Origin: Gammaproteobacteria bacterium
Lineage (GTDB): Bacteria > Pseudomonadota > Gammaproteobacteria > Steroidobacterales > Steroidobacteraceae
NCBI GenBank assembly: GCA_021323735.1
Contig: JAJPKM010000018.1
Location: 1 to 64,000 of the forward strand
Direction: 5' to 3'
Length of the DNA: 64,000 nt
Part shown: positions 53,734-62,972 of the stretch, one piece after another
How positions within the stretch are numbered: position 1 is the stretch's first letter
Layout: each line of letters begins with the position of its first letter
Translations under genes and position numbers: made by a program
The notes under the pieces: generated by a model
Databases searched by the model: none
What the model was told of the DNA's origin: nothing
Seen by the model: the letters and a program-made list of their open reading frames with translations, nothing else

Positions 53734-53767
53734 TCCGGCCCATCCAATCCGGCCTGCATGTCTTAGC

Positions 53768-54448
53768 TTAGAATCGCTTGGAAAACCCCATCGACAGCCC
53801 GCGCGGCAGCACCTGCACCGACAGCGGCGTGGCACGTGTCGAGCTCCAATAGCCCACCGCGGAACCCAATGCCCACCCGGCGATCACATCCGTTTGCCAA
53901 TGGGCCTGGCTTTTCAACCGCGCGACAGCATCGTACGCCGGAAGAATTTCCAGCGCCCACACCCAGGGGTTCTCCCGTGCGTAATTGGCGATGAACGGGG
54001 TTACGAAGCTTGCCTGCAAGGTTACCTCGCCGCTCGGGAAGCTCTGATGACCGCTCCCCTGAAACCATAAATTCGGATTGTTCCCCTGGTAGGGGCGGGC
54101 CCTGCTGAAGGCGTATTTGAGTCCTGTCGCACCGATGCCTGAGATGACCGAGGCGTCGATGGTCTGCCAGAACGTGTGGCCCAGCTCATCGTCGTTCCCG
54201 AGCCACAGGGCGCCGGCCAATTCGAGGGCGATCACCCCGTCTTGGACTCCGGTCTGATAGCTGCGTCCCCAGATGCCGCGTTGGTCGAGCGCCCACTCGT
54301 GATCGAACCCGGCATGTGCATGGCTCGAGATCAGCAGGAGAAGCAGCGAGCCGACGGCGGTCGCCGCACGGATCATTCGGGAGGCTTGCTGGCTTGGCGG
54401 TACGCTGCGCGCCGCTGCGGCCGGGGTCAGCACGGAATCGCTTTGCAT
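53768..54448 (-). CDS. Exported PAP2 phosphatase-like protein with altered motif
   Basis: A 226-residue protein with a signal or anchor (about 26-46) and the PAP2 (lipid phosphatase) fold. Motif 1 is KYAFSRARP (Lys111-Pro119). Motif 2 reads SFPSGE, with glutamate (Glu141) where family members have the catalytic PSGH histidine. Motif 3 is RLKSQAHWQTD (Arg177, His183, Asp187), intact. The changed histidine means ordinary phosphatase action is uncertain. The gene is divergent from the beta-barrel-like protein; the 237 bases between them contain the hairpin ACTTTGtaccgCAAAGT and two copies of AAAGTACT. Confidence 0.82.
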   Translation of the reverse strand: MQSDSVLTPAAAARSVPPSQQASRMIRAATAVGSLLLLLISSHAHAGFDHEWALDQRGIWGRSYQTGVQDGVIALELAGALWLGNDDELGHTFWQTIDASVISGIGATGLKYAFSRARPYQGNNPNLWFQGSGHQSFPSGEVTLQASFVTPFIANYARENPWVWALEILPAYDAVARLKSQAHWQTDVIAGWALGSAVGYWSSTRATPLSVQVLPRGLSMGFSKRF

Positions 54449-54685
54449 GTGCGGGCAACGTTAATGAACTTTGTACCGCAAAGTACTACAAGGCCATGCA
54501 CTTTTCAATCAAAAGTACTTGCGCCCGACGCGCTAACTGCGTCCGTTGCAAATAAGAATTGTTTCTGATCACTCACGTGACTGCGCGGCGGATTTTTTCG
54601 CATCACCATGGCTATTGGCATTGCCAAGTGCCGTACGACAACGCCATTCTCTCGCTCCGGATTGTCGAGACCGCGTAGAAGTCCA

Positions 54686-55456
54686 ATGAGAATCATTCCG
54701 CGCTTGGTGGGCGCCGCGATGCTGGTGCCAGTGCTTGCGCAAGTATCGCCGGTGCGGGCGCAGACCGACGAGATTCAAGTGTATGACGCGACGATCGCGC
54801 CGACGGGCGCTTTCAATTTGACCCTGCACAACAATTTCACCCCGAGCGGCAGCGAAGCCCCGGCGTTTCCGGGCGGCATCGTGCCGGACAAATCACTCAA
54901 CGGTGTCGCGGAATGGGCTTATGGCGTGACCCCTTGGTTCGAGGCGGGTCTGTATCTGCCGCTCTATTCCTTCACCCGCAACCACGGCATCGCCTACGAC
55001 GGCTTCAAGCTCAGAGCACTGTTCGTCACGCCGGAGGCGGACAAGCGGGATTTTTTTTACGGCGTCAATTTCGAGTTCAGCTTCAACACGGCGCACTGGG
55101 AAGAGCGCACCTATACATCGGAGATCCGCCCCATCGTGGGCGCTCACGTGGGGCGCTTCGATTTCATCTTCAATCCCATCGTCGACAACTCTTGGAATGG
55201 CGTCGCCAATCTGGAATTCGTTCCCGAGACTCGCGTGGCGATGGCCATCACGGAGAGGTACAAGATCGCGCTGGAGGAATACGATGACTTCGGCCGGGTC
55301 AGTCATTTTCTGCCGGCCTCGCAGCAGACGCACCAATTGTTCGGGGTGATCGACGTGAACACCAAGTGGCTGGCGGTCGAGGCCGGCGTGGGACGGGGTT
55401 TGACGAACGCGACCGATCGCTGGGTTCTGAAATTGATCCTTTCCAAAGACCTTTGA
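54686..55456 (+). CDS. Exported beta-rich protein, possible outer-membrane barrel
   Basis: A 256-residue protein with a signal peptide (about 1-25). The mature part alternates hydrophobic and polar residues in strands (GAFNLTLHNNFTPSG, GVAEWAYGVTPWFEAGLYLP, RPIVGAHVGRFDFIFNPIVD) and ends in KLILSKDL, as in small transmembrane barrels or a lipocalin-like fold. Asn- and Phe-rich strands and the TPWFEAGLYLPLYSF segment occur in transporter-like outer membrane proteins. Function unknown. ATG 54686 places the signal peptide at the N-terminus. Confidence 0.68.
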   Translation: MRIIPRLVGAAMLVPVLAQVSPVRAQTDEIQVYDATIAPTGAFNLTLHNNFTPSGSEAPAFPGGIVPDKSLNGVAEWAYGVTPWFEAGLYLPLYSFTRNHGIAYDGFKLRALFVTPEADKRDFFYGVNFEFSFNTAHWEERTYTSEIRPIVGAHVGRFDFIFNPIVDNSWNGVANLEFVPETRVAMAITERYKIALEEYDDFGRVSHFLPASQQTHQLFGVIDVNTKWLAVEAGVGRGLTNATDRWVLKLILSKDL

Positions 55457-55622
55457 TGGCTCTAGGACTACACTCGCCCCTCTAGGTTCACATCCCGCGA
55501 GGTGGTGATATGTGTGTCCTGCAAATCCTGGGTGCTCGCAAGCCCTGATCTTTCGGCTGCGCCTACGTTGCGGTGCTGGTGTACTATCGGGAAAATTTAA
55601 TAATAAATCGCCGGGGTTCCCC

Positions 55623-56900
55623 TTGCTCGACTCGCTTCCCTCGCCCGATGCGCGGCACTCGCGCCGCATTCTCCTGGCCAGCATGATAGGCACGACGATC
55701 GAGTTCTATGACTTCTACATTTACGCCACCGCCGCGGTACTGGTGTTTCCGAGGCTGTTCTTTCCCAAGGGCGATCCGGCCATCGCCACCTTACAGTCGT
55801 TGGCAACCTTCGCGCTGGCATTCGTCGCTCGGCCCATCGGCTCGGCCATTTTCGGGCACTTCGGGGACCGCATCGGCCGCAAGACAACGCTGGTCACGGC
55901 TCTCATGACCATGGGAATCTCCACCATCGCCATCGGACTGTTGCCGACCTACGCCTCCATAGGCGTGTACGCGGCGGTCTTGTTGGCGCTTTGTCGAGTG
56001 GGGCAGGGGATTGGTTTGGGCGGAGAATGGGGCGGTGCGATATTGCTGGCGACTGAGAATGCGCCGCCGGGCAAGCATGGCTGGTATGGAATGTTCCCGC
56101 AGCTCGGTGCGCCGCTGGGTCTGGTTTTCTCCATCGGCGCCTTTCTGCTGATCAGCAACAGTCTATCGGAGGCGCAACTGTTCAGCTGGGGATGGAGAGT
56201 GCCATTCTTGGCCAGTACCGTCCTGGTGGCGGTCGGTCTCTACATACGCCTGCAGTTGGTGGAAACCCCGGCCTTCAAGCGCAGCATGGCGCAGGGCGAA
56301 CGGGTGCGCGTGCCCTTTGCGGTGGTGTTCGCGAAATATCCCGTCCAACTGATCCTGGGGATCTTAGGATCCACCACCACTTTCGTGGTGTTCTATCTCG
56401 CGAATATCTTCGCCTTGGGATGGGCTACCGGCTCGCTGGGATTTCCTCGCCAGCAATTTCTGATCATGCAAATGCTGGCCGCCATATTCTTCGGCCTGGC
56501 CATCCCGGTGGCGGGATCCCTGGCTGATCGGATGGGCGGCCGGCAAATGTTGATTGCCGCCACCGTTCTGATCATTGCCTTTGGATTTGCCTTTCAACCT
56601 CTGTTCGGCGCGCACGACCGCGCCGCCGTATTCGTATTTCTGGCCTGTGGCTTTGCGCTGAGCGGACTTTCCTACGGCCCGCTCGGCAGTGCGTTGGCGA
56701 CTTTGTTTCCGACACCGGTGCGCTACACCGGCACCTCGCTCACTTTTAATTTCGCCGGCATTCTCGGTGCCTCGATCGCAGCGCCGATCGCGAACTGGCT
56801 GGCAACGCACTACGGGTTGGCCTTTGTCGGATACTATTTGTCCACGGCCGGACTCATCACCCTCATTGCGCTGTTGTTCATCCGGGGTAAGCGGCAGTAA
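55623..56900 (+). CDS. MFS transporter, metabolite:H+ symporter type
   Basis: A 12-helix transporter of about 425 residues. Helix 1 has ASMIGTTIEFYDFYIYATAA; the loop 2-3 motif is FGHFGDRIGRKTTL, and GIGLGGEWGGAILLATENAP is typical of the ShiA/ProP group. The start is uncertain: TTG 55623 gives the usual short N-terminus, while the frame is open to GTG 55512. It has no obvious partner gene. It is the second transporter of this group in the window, but the first is linked to a regulator while this one is alone. Confidence 0.87.
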   Translation: MLDSLPSPDARHSRRILLASMIGTTIEFYDFYIYATAAVLVFPRLFFPKGDPAIATLQSLATFALAFVARPIGSAIFGHFGDRIGRKTTLVTALMTMGISTIAIGLLPTYASIGVYAAVLLALCRVGQGIGLGGEWGGAILLATENAPPGKHGWYGMFPQLGAPLGLVFSIGAFLLISNSLSEAQLFSWGWRVPFLASTVLVAVGLYIRLQLVETPAFKRSMAQGERVRVPFAVVFAKYPVQLILGILGSTTTFVVFYLANIFALGWATGSLGFPRQQFLIMQMLAAIFFGLAIPVAGSLADRMGGRQMLIAATVLIIAFGFAFQPLFGAHDRAAVFVFLACGFALSGLSYGPLGSALATLFPTPVRYTGTSLTFNFAGILGASIAAPIANWLATHYGLAFVGYYLSTAGLITLIALLFIRGKRQ

Positions 56901-56906
56901 TTCGAC

Positions 56907-56950
56907 ACCTATGCAAGCCGGGCGCCATACCTATGCGACCCGGGCGCCTC
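56907..56950. repeat. Two-copy 22-base tandem repeat
   Basis: Two adjacent 22-base units begin ACCTATGC and share the core CCGGGCGCC (56907-56928 and 56929-56950; 18 of 22 bases equal). They lie in the 78 bases between the convergent transporter and propeller genes, so they could act as a bidirectional terminator or be neutral. Confidence 0.55.
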
Positions 56951-56978
56951 GAGATCGATTCCGCCGCCTCAGCTGAAT

Positions 56979-58034
56979 TCACTTGGGCTGAGCGACCAGG
57001 ATTGAAAAACTGTCGGGTACCACCGTGGCATGCGCCCTCGGCTGATCTTCGGTCACCTCGGGTGGCGGTCCGAATTGCGCCGATGCCAGGTATATCCTGT
57101 GAGTGACCGGATCCAGCGTGAGGGTGCGGGCGCTGACCTTTGTCGTCACGGTTGCGATCACCCGATATTCGTCCGCGGTATCCTGATGGATCACGGTCAG
57201 CGTCCCGTCGATGCCGTTGGAGCTGAATACCAAGCCGAGTTCGGGGTCGTAGGCTGCCCCGTCCGAGCCCCTGCCGATGATGACCTGGGCGACGGATTTG
57301 CCCGACACCGAGTCCGTGACGGCCATGACCTGGTTTGCGCAGACGGAGAACAGGCGATGATTGGCCACGTCAAAGGCGAGCCCCGTGGGATTGGCGCATT
57401 CCTTCAGCGGCCACTTGGCCTTCACGGCGAGCGATTTTGCGTCGATGAGGGCGATGCGGCCCGGAACACTGTTGATGTTCACATAAACATGCCCGGCACC
57501 GTCGGTCGCCATGGATTGAGGGGTCCCGGGCAGCGGCACGGTCGCCACGACTTGCAGCGTGCCGGCATCGATCACCGAAAGGTCCGAGCTCTCGAGGTTG
57601 GCCGTAAAGATATGATTCTGCTGCGGCTCGTACAGAATGGCATCTGGCGACATTCCCGAGACCGGCACTTCTTGCATCACGTGCAACGTATCGAGTTCGA
57701 AGACCGAGACCGTATTGCTCCGGCCATTGCTGGTGAAGCCGCGCTTGAGTGTGGGGGCGAAGGCCACGCCCCGAACTCCTGCCGTATGCGTAATGCTGCC
57801 CGTCAGTTTGCCGCCGGCGGTTTCGACCACGTCGATGCGTTCCTCGCGGGTGACGAACAGCCGCGCGCCGGTGGCGTCCAATGCGAGATAGTCCCAGCCG
57901 GTGCTGCCGCCCAGGCGCCATGATCTGGACACGGTGTAGTCGGCCGCGGGAATCGGCGACGTATCGGCGCGCACGATTCCGGCTGCGACGAGCAACGCGC
58001 ATGCAGCAAGCATGAAGAAATTCCGCAGCATCAT
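56979..58034 (-). CDS. Exported YncE-type beta-propeller protein
   Basis: A 351-residue secreted protein with a signal peptide (about 1-23) and a seven-bladed YVTN/YncE-like propeller. Blade motifs include ALDATGARLFVTREERIDVV, APTLKRGFTSNGRSNTVSVF and YDPELGLVFSSNGIDGTLTV. Relatives bind DNA or are of unknown function; no catalytic site is visible. It is the third propeller-containing protein of the window (with the HTH fusion and the cytochrome fusion). Confidence 0.87.
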   Translation of the reverse strand: MMLRNFFMLAACALLVAAGIVRADTSPIPAADYTVSRSWRLGGSTGWDYLALDATGARLFVTREERIDVVETAGGKLTGSITHTAGVRGVAFAPTLKRGFTSNGRSNTVSVFELDTLHVMQEVPVSGMSPDAILYEPQQNHIFTANLESSDLSVIDAGTLQVVATVPLPGTPQSMATDGAGHVYVNINSVPGRIALIDAKSLAVKAKWPLKECANPTGLAFDVANHRLFSVCANQVMAVTDSVSGKSVAQVIIGRGSDGAAYDPELGLVFSSNGIDGTLTVIHQDTADEYRVIATVTTKVSARTLTLDPVTHRIYLASAQFGPPPEVTEDQPRAHATVVPDSFSILVAQPK

Positions 58035-58186
58035 GGGCCTTGAAATACGGTGGGATACGAGAGACCGGCGCCTAGTTTACGCATGGATTGCGCCGGAGGA
58101 AATCGCGCGCCGGCGTGGCTGTAATTTCTACATATTCCGGGGTCCGCGAAGGCGTCGATGCGTCCCCCATCCGGTATCATCCGCGC

Positions 58187-59566
58187 ATGCGGCGAGACCT
58201 TCTGGGCAACGCGATCACGGCACAGCACGACGCGACGTTATGCGCCATCGATGATTTCATCGAGGGCTATTTGGCATATGAGACGCGCGCCGAACGCATT
58301 CTGGCCGCCGCGGATGCCGATCCGGATTGCTGCATGGCCAACGTCTACGCCGGGGTGCTGTGGATGCTGTTGGAGGCCCCGTCGGCAACCCTCCGCGCCG
58401 CCAAATATCTGACGGCCGCCGAACACGCGGCGCCGCGCGCGACTCGCCGCGAGCAGCTCAATGTCGCACTGCTGCGTGCGTGGTGCGATGATGATATGGC
58501 TCGGAGCATTCGTCTTTGCGACCAGATCTCGGACGAGTTCCCGCGCGACCTGGCCGTCGTCAAGACGCATCAATACTTCGAATTCAATCGCGGCAATGCG
58601 CCCGCCATGCTGCGCGTCGCGTTGAAGGTCGGCGCCGCGACCGGCGACGTGGCGTACGTGCACGGAATGACGGCGTTCGGCTATGAACAGTGCCACCTCC
58701 TCGATGAGGCGGAGGCCTCGGCGCAAACTGCGCTGGCGATGCGCCGCAAGGAACCCTGGGCACAACATGCGCTGGCGCACGTACAGTTGACGCGTGGACG
58801 CATGGACGAGGGCGCGCTGTTTCTGGAAGGCGCGGCGGATACCTGGTCGGGGCTGAACTCCTTCATGCTGACGCATATCTGGTGGCACTTGGCGCTCTTT
58901 TACTTGAGCCAGGGCCGCGATGGCGAGGCACTGGAGGTCTATGACCGGCACTGCTGGGGTGTTGCCAAAGACTATTCGCAGGATCAAGTCGGCGCGATCT
59001 CCTTGCTGGCCAGGTTCGAGATGGCCGGAATCGAGGTGGGCTCGCGCTGGGCGGATCTTGCCGATTATCTTGCTGTGCGCGCCAATGACACGCTTCAGCC
59101 ATTCCTGACCTTGCAATACCTCTACGGGCTGGCGCGGGCCGGCCGTCCGCAAGCTGAAACCCTGCTGCTGGCGGTACGTGAGCGCGCGCAGCGGGCGCCT
59201 GAGTTCAGCCGCGAGGTTTGGCGCGAGGTGGCGCTGCCCGGCTGTGAAGGGTTGTATGCCTACGCGCGCGGCGATTACCACCAAGCCTGGCATCGCCTCG
59301 GTGCAGCGCTGCCGCGGATTGCAGAGGCCGGAGGCAGCCACGCACAGCGCGATTTATTCGCGCAGATTTCGCTCGACGCCGCACGCAGGAGCGGACGATT
59401 GAGGGTGGCGCAGCAGATGCTGGAGTTGCGCCGCGCCGCCGACCCGCATGGCGTGCCGGTCAATGCCATGCTCGCCGTGGTCTACGCCGAACTGGGCTTG
59501 ACTGCCTTGGCGGATCAGGCGCGCGCCCGGGCGGCGGCCACACGCCGCAGGCATTTCGGGCGGTGA
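58187..59566 (+). CDS. TPR-like protein, TTC38 type, first gene of the ABC operon
   Basis: A 459-residue cytoplasmic protein built of helical repeats, similar to TTC38-type TPR proteins: ALAHVQLTRGRMDEGALFLE, HIWWHLALFYLSQGRDGEALEVYDRHCWG, and several flanking TPR pairs. No signal or membrane helix is present. It starts at ATG 58187 in an open frame that extends further upstream to 58088. Its stop codon overlaps the start of the fusion gene (GTGA). Role: unknown; possibly a peptide-processing partner or a scaffold for the transporter, which is inference. Confidence 0.82.
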   Translation: MRRDLLGNAITAQHDATLCAIDDFIEGYLAYETRAERILAAADADPDCCMANVYAGVLWMLLEAPSATLRAAKYLTAAEHAAPRATRREQLNVALLRAWCDDDMARSIRLCDQISDEFPRDLAVVKTHQYFEFNRGNAPAMLRVALKVGAATGDVAYVHGMTAFGYEQCHLLDEAEASAQTALAMRRKEPWAQHALAHVQLTRGRMDEGALFLEGAADTWSGLNSFMLTHIWWHLALFYLSQGRDGEALEVYDRHCWGVAKDYSQDQVGAISLLARFEMAGIEVGSRWADLADYLAVRANDTLQPFLTLQYLYGLARAGRPQAETLLLAVRERAQRAPEFSREVWREVALPGCEGLYAYARGDYHQAWHRLGAALPRIAEAGGSHAQRDLFAQISLDAARRSGRLRVAQQMLELRRAADPHGVPVNAMLAVVYAELGLTALADQARARAAATRRRHFGR

Positions 59567-62166
59567 GCCGTCCCGCGCGCTGCGCCGTCTTGTTGCTGAG
59601 CATCGCTGCGCTCATGAGTCTCCCGGCCCGCGGCGCGCAGGGGAATTCGATCGGTGGTGCGCAGGGGAATCCAGCCGGCGCACAGCGGGCGATCATCGGC
59701 ATGCAGCTTGAACCGCCGATGCTCGATCCCACAGCGAATCCCGCCGCGGCCATCTCCGAAGTGCTGTACGGCAATGTCTACGAAGGGCTGGTGCAATTCG
59801 GAGCCGATGGGTCGGTGCTACCCAAGCTGGCGTTGTCGTGGGAGGTTGCAGGCGACGGCCTGACGTACGTATTTCATTTGCGCGGCGGCGTGCGCTTTCA
59901 CGACGGCAGCTCTTTCGATGCGGCCGCGGCCAAATTTTCACTGGACCGTGCCGCGGCACCGGGTTCACTGAACCCGCAGCGGTCGCGATTCGATGCGATC
60001 CGCGCGGTCGAAGCCGTCGATCCTCTGACCTTGAAGCTGCGGCTGAGCCGTCGCTCAGGCGGCCTGTTGCAATCGCTGGCCTTCGGATCGGCGGTGATGG
60101 TCTCGCCGCAGTCGGCGGCGAACAACGCCCGGCAACCGGTGGGCACCGGCCCATTTCGCTTCCTGCGATGGCGGCGCGGCGATTCCATCACCTTGGAGCG
60201 CAATCCGGATTTCGCCGGTACGCCGGCGGCGCTCAATCAGGTCACTTTCAAGTTCATCGCCGATCCCAGCGCGGCCTTCGCTGCGTTGATGGCCGGGGAT
60301 GTGGATGCCTTCGCCAACTATCCGGCGCCGGAGAGCTTCGCGAAGTTTGCGGCCGATCCGCGCTTCGCCGTATTCGCCGGCACCACGGAGATGGAGACCG
60401 TGCTCGCGCTGAATGAGCGCGTGGCGCCGTTGGGCAATGTGCTCGTGCGCAGGGCCATTTCTCACGCCTTGGATCGGGGCGCCATTATCGACGGCGCCAT
60501 GTATGGGTTTGGCACGCCCATCGGCAGCCATTTCCCACCCCGCAATCCGGCCTACGTCGACCTCACCGGCATGTACCCCCACGATGTGGCCAAGGCCAGG
60601 GGGCTGATGGCCGCGGCCGGATACCCCCATGGATTCTCGATGACGCTGAAGCTGCCGCCGCCGAGCTATGCGCGCCGCAGCGGCGAGATCGTTGCCGCGC
60701 AACTGGCGCAGATCGGAATCCGCGTCAGCATCCAGGATCTGGAATGGGCTCAGTGGCTGGATCAGGTCTATGCCCGGCATCAGTTCGACATGAGCATCGT
60801 CGGACACGCCGAGCCCCTGGACTATGACATCTACGCGCGGGATGACTACTATTTCGGCTATTCGAATGCGGAGTTCAAGGCGCTCATCGCCGCGCTGGAC
60901 GACAGCGTCGAGCCCGAGAGGCGCCGGGACTTGCTGCAGCGGATTCAGCGTAAGCTCAGCCTGGATGCCGTGAATGGATTTTTATTTCAATATCCACGGC
61001 TGGATATCTGGAACGCGCATCTGCAGGGAATCGGCTTCGACAACGTGCTGGGCGTCGTCGATGTCAGCCGCGCTCGCTACGATGGCGCCGCGACGACCGC
61101 CCGTGACGCGGAGTTCTCCGCGGCGGGCGCGAAACCGCTGCCGGCCTATCGCATGGCCTTCGGCGTGTTTGCGGCGGGATGCCTGGTTTTGTTGGGGTTG
61201 GCGGCCCACCGCTTCGGCAGTGCCTTTCTCGCGCAGCGCTTTGCGATACTGCTGGCGACGCTGCTGGTCGCAACAGCGGTCATCTTCGTCATCGTTCAAG
61301 TCATACCGGGCGATCCGGTGCGCTACATGATGGGGCTGCAGGGGGATGCTGGCACGGCGGACGCGTTGCGCCGTGAGCTGGGATTGGACGCCGCGCCGCT
61401 GCAGCGCTACGTGGCGTGGATCGCCGGACTGGTGCACGGCGATTTCGGTACCAGCTATACCTATCGGATTCCGGTGCGCGCCTTGGTGATCGAGCGGTTG
61501 CAGGTCTCTCTGCCGCTGGCCATGTACACGCTGCTGCTGTCCACGCTGCTGGCCTTAGGCTTAGGCCTGTTCGCCGCCGCCAGGCGAGGGTATGGTGCCG
61601 ATCTCGTGGGCGGCATGATTCAGCTGGGGCTGGCCGTGCCGAATTTCTGGCTGGGAATGCTGTTGGCGCTGCTGTTTGCCGTCGAGCTTCATTGGGTGTC
61701 CGCGGGCGGATTCCCCGGCTGGGAGGCGGGGTTCTGGCCAGCGCTCAAGGCACTTACCCTGCCCGCGATTGCCTTGAGCCTGCCGCAGGCGGCGATCCTC
61801 GCCCGGGTACTGCGCGGCGCACTCATCGATGCGCTGCATGAGGACTACATCCGTACCGCGCGGGCAAAGGGTGCCGGTCGCCGGCAGCTGCTGTGGCGGC
61901 ATGCGCTGCCCAACGCCATGGTGCCGGTGCTCACCATCCTAGGATTGCAATTCTCCTTCCTGCTGGCTGGCGCCGTGATCATCGAGAATGTCTTCTTTCT
62001 GCCGGGCCTGGGCCGATTGGTGTTTCAAGCCATCGTCCAGCGGGACCTGATCGTCGTTCAGAGCGTGGTGCTCATCCTGGTATTCGCCGTGGTGGTGGTA
62101 AGTTTCCTAGTTGAGCTTGCGTACGTGCTGGTCAATCCCCGTCTGCGGGCGACCTACGGCCCATGA
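59563..62166 (+). CDS. Fused peptide-binding protein and DppB-type permease
   Basis: An 867-residue single open frame. Residues 1-25 are a signal peptide; about 40-520 are a family 5 solute-binding protein (EPPMLDPTANPAAAISEVLY, VYEGLVQF, LRGGVRFHDGSSFDAAAAKF, LERNPDF). Residues 530-550 are an added membrane helix (RMAFGVFAAGCLVLLGLAA). About 556-867 form a complete DppB/OppB-type permease (RFAILLATLLVATAVIFVIVQ, PGDPVRYMMG, and the ATPase-contact EDYIRTARAKGAGRRQLLWR). The extra helix returns the chain to the cytoplasm, so the topology works. Such fusions are known in other importers but are rare here. Confidence 0.93.
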   Translation: MSRPARCAVLLLSIAALMSLPARGAQGNSIGGAQGNPAGAQRAIIGMQLEPPMLDPTANPAAAISEVLYGNVYEGLVQFGADGSVLPKLALSWEVAGDGLTYVFHLRGGVRFHDGSSFDAAAAKFSLDRAAAPGSLNPQRSRFDAIRAVEAVDPLTLKLRLSRRSGGLLQSLAFGSAVMVSPQSAANNARQPVGTGPFRFLRWRRGDSITLERNPDFAGTPAALNQVTFKFIADPSAAFAALMAGDVDAFANYPAPESFAKFAADPRFAVFAGTTEMETVLALNERVAPLGNVLVRRAISHALDRGAIIDGAMYGFGTPIGSHFPPRNPAYVDLTGMYPHDVAKARGLMAAAGYPHGFSMTLKLPPPSYARRSGEIVAAQLAQIGIRVSIQDLEWAQWLDQVYARHQFDMSIVGHAEPLDYDIYARDDYYFGYSNAEFKALIAALDDSVEPERRRDLLQRIQRKLSLDAVNGFLFQYPRLDIWNAHLQGIGFDNVLGVVDVSRARYDGAATTARDAEFSAAGAKPLPAYRMAFGVFAAGCLVLLGLAAHRFGSAFLAQRFAILLATLLVATAVIFVIVQVIPGDPVRYMMGLQGDAGTADALRRELGLDAAPLQRYVAWIAGLVHGDFGTSYTYRIPVRALVIERLQVSLPLAMYTLLLSTLLALGLGLFAAARRGYGADLVGGMIQLGLAVPNFWLGMLLALLFAVELHWVSAGGFPGWEAGFWPALKALTLPAIALSLPQAAILARVLRGALIDALHEDYIRTARAKGAGRRQLLWRHALPNAMVPVLTILGLQFSFLLAGAVIIENVFFLPGLGRLVFQAIVQRDLIVVQSVVLILVFAVVVVSFLVELAYVLVNPRLRATYGP

Positions 62167-62972
62167 GCGCCGCGCCGCGAAATTCCAGCTTGATCGCCGG
62201 CGCTCTCCTGACCGGCCTGTTCGTCGCCGTGGCGCTGATCGCTCCCTACTGGACTCCGTTCGATCCCCGAGCGCTCTCCATTGCCGGCAAGCTGCTGCCG
62301 CCAAGTGCACACCACTGGTTCGGTACCGATCAACTCGGACGCGACGTGCTGTCGATGATCATGGCGGGTGCCCGCACTTCCGTCGGCGTGGCGGCGTTGT
62401 CGGTGCTCATTGGACTGCTGGGCGTGCCGCTGGGGTTGCTCGCCGCCGCGCACAGCGGCGGCATCGATGAGCTCGTAACACGGGGAAATGATTTGGTGTT
62501 CGCATTTCCGGCCCTGCTGCTGGCGATCCTGCTGACCTCCGTGCTGGGCCCCGGCGCGATCACTGCCATCATTGCCATCGGTATTTTCAACATTCCTGTT
62601 TTTGCGCGTGTGACCCGGGCCGGCGCATTGCAACTATGGACTCGCGACTACGCGTCGGCCGCACGGGTCGCGGGCAAGGGACGCTGGCGAATTTCCCGCG
62701 AGCACATCCTGCCGAACTTGGCGGGGCTGCTCATCGTTCAGGGCACCATCCAATTTTCCTTGGGAGTGATCGCTGAGGCGGGCCTGTCCTATGTGGGCCT
62801 GAGTGCGCAGCCGCCCACGCCAAGCTGGGGCCGCATGCTGAACGAGGCGCAGACCCTGACGGCATTGGCGCCGTCCCTCGCGCTCTTTCCCGGCTTTGCA
62901 ATTCTGCTGTTCGTGATGGGGTTGAATCTGCTTGGCGAGGGCCTGCGCCGGCGAACCGAGCGGCCTGAATGA
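62163..62972 (+). CDS. Peptide ABC transporter permease, DppC type
   Basis: A 269-residue permease with six membrane helices. The N-terminal segment contains HWFGTDQLGRDVLSMIMAGARTS, a standard signature of DppC/OppC. The ATPase-contact loop is TRDYASAARVAGKGRWRISREHILPN. Its start overlaps the fusion gene's stop by four bases (ATGA) and its own stop overlaps the ATPase start (ATGA), so all three are translated together. It pairs with the permease half of the fusion to form the channel. Confidence 0.95.
   Translation: MSAAPRNSSLIAGALLTGLFVAVALIAPYWTPFDPRALSIAGKLLPPSAHHWFGTDQLGRDVLSMIMAGARTSVGVAALSVLIGLLGVPLGLLAAAHSGGIDELVTRGNDLVFAFPALLLAILLTSVLGPGAITAIIAIGIFNIPVFARVTRAGALQLWTRDYASAARVAGKGRWRISREHILPNLAGLLIVQGTIQFSLGVIAEAGLSYVGLSAQPPTPSWGRMLNEAQTLTALAPSLALFPGFAILLFVMGLNLLGEGLRRRTERPE

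Noticed and set aside
59563-62166. The binding protein-permease fusion might be a sequencing artefact
   Set aside because: The junction is in frame without overlap, with an extra membrane helix of sensible topology, and both parts are complete. I kept it as real but listed the check.
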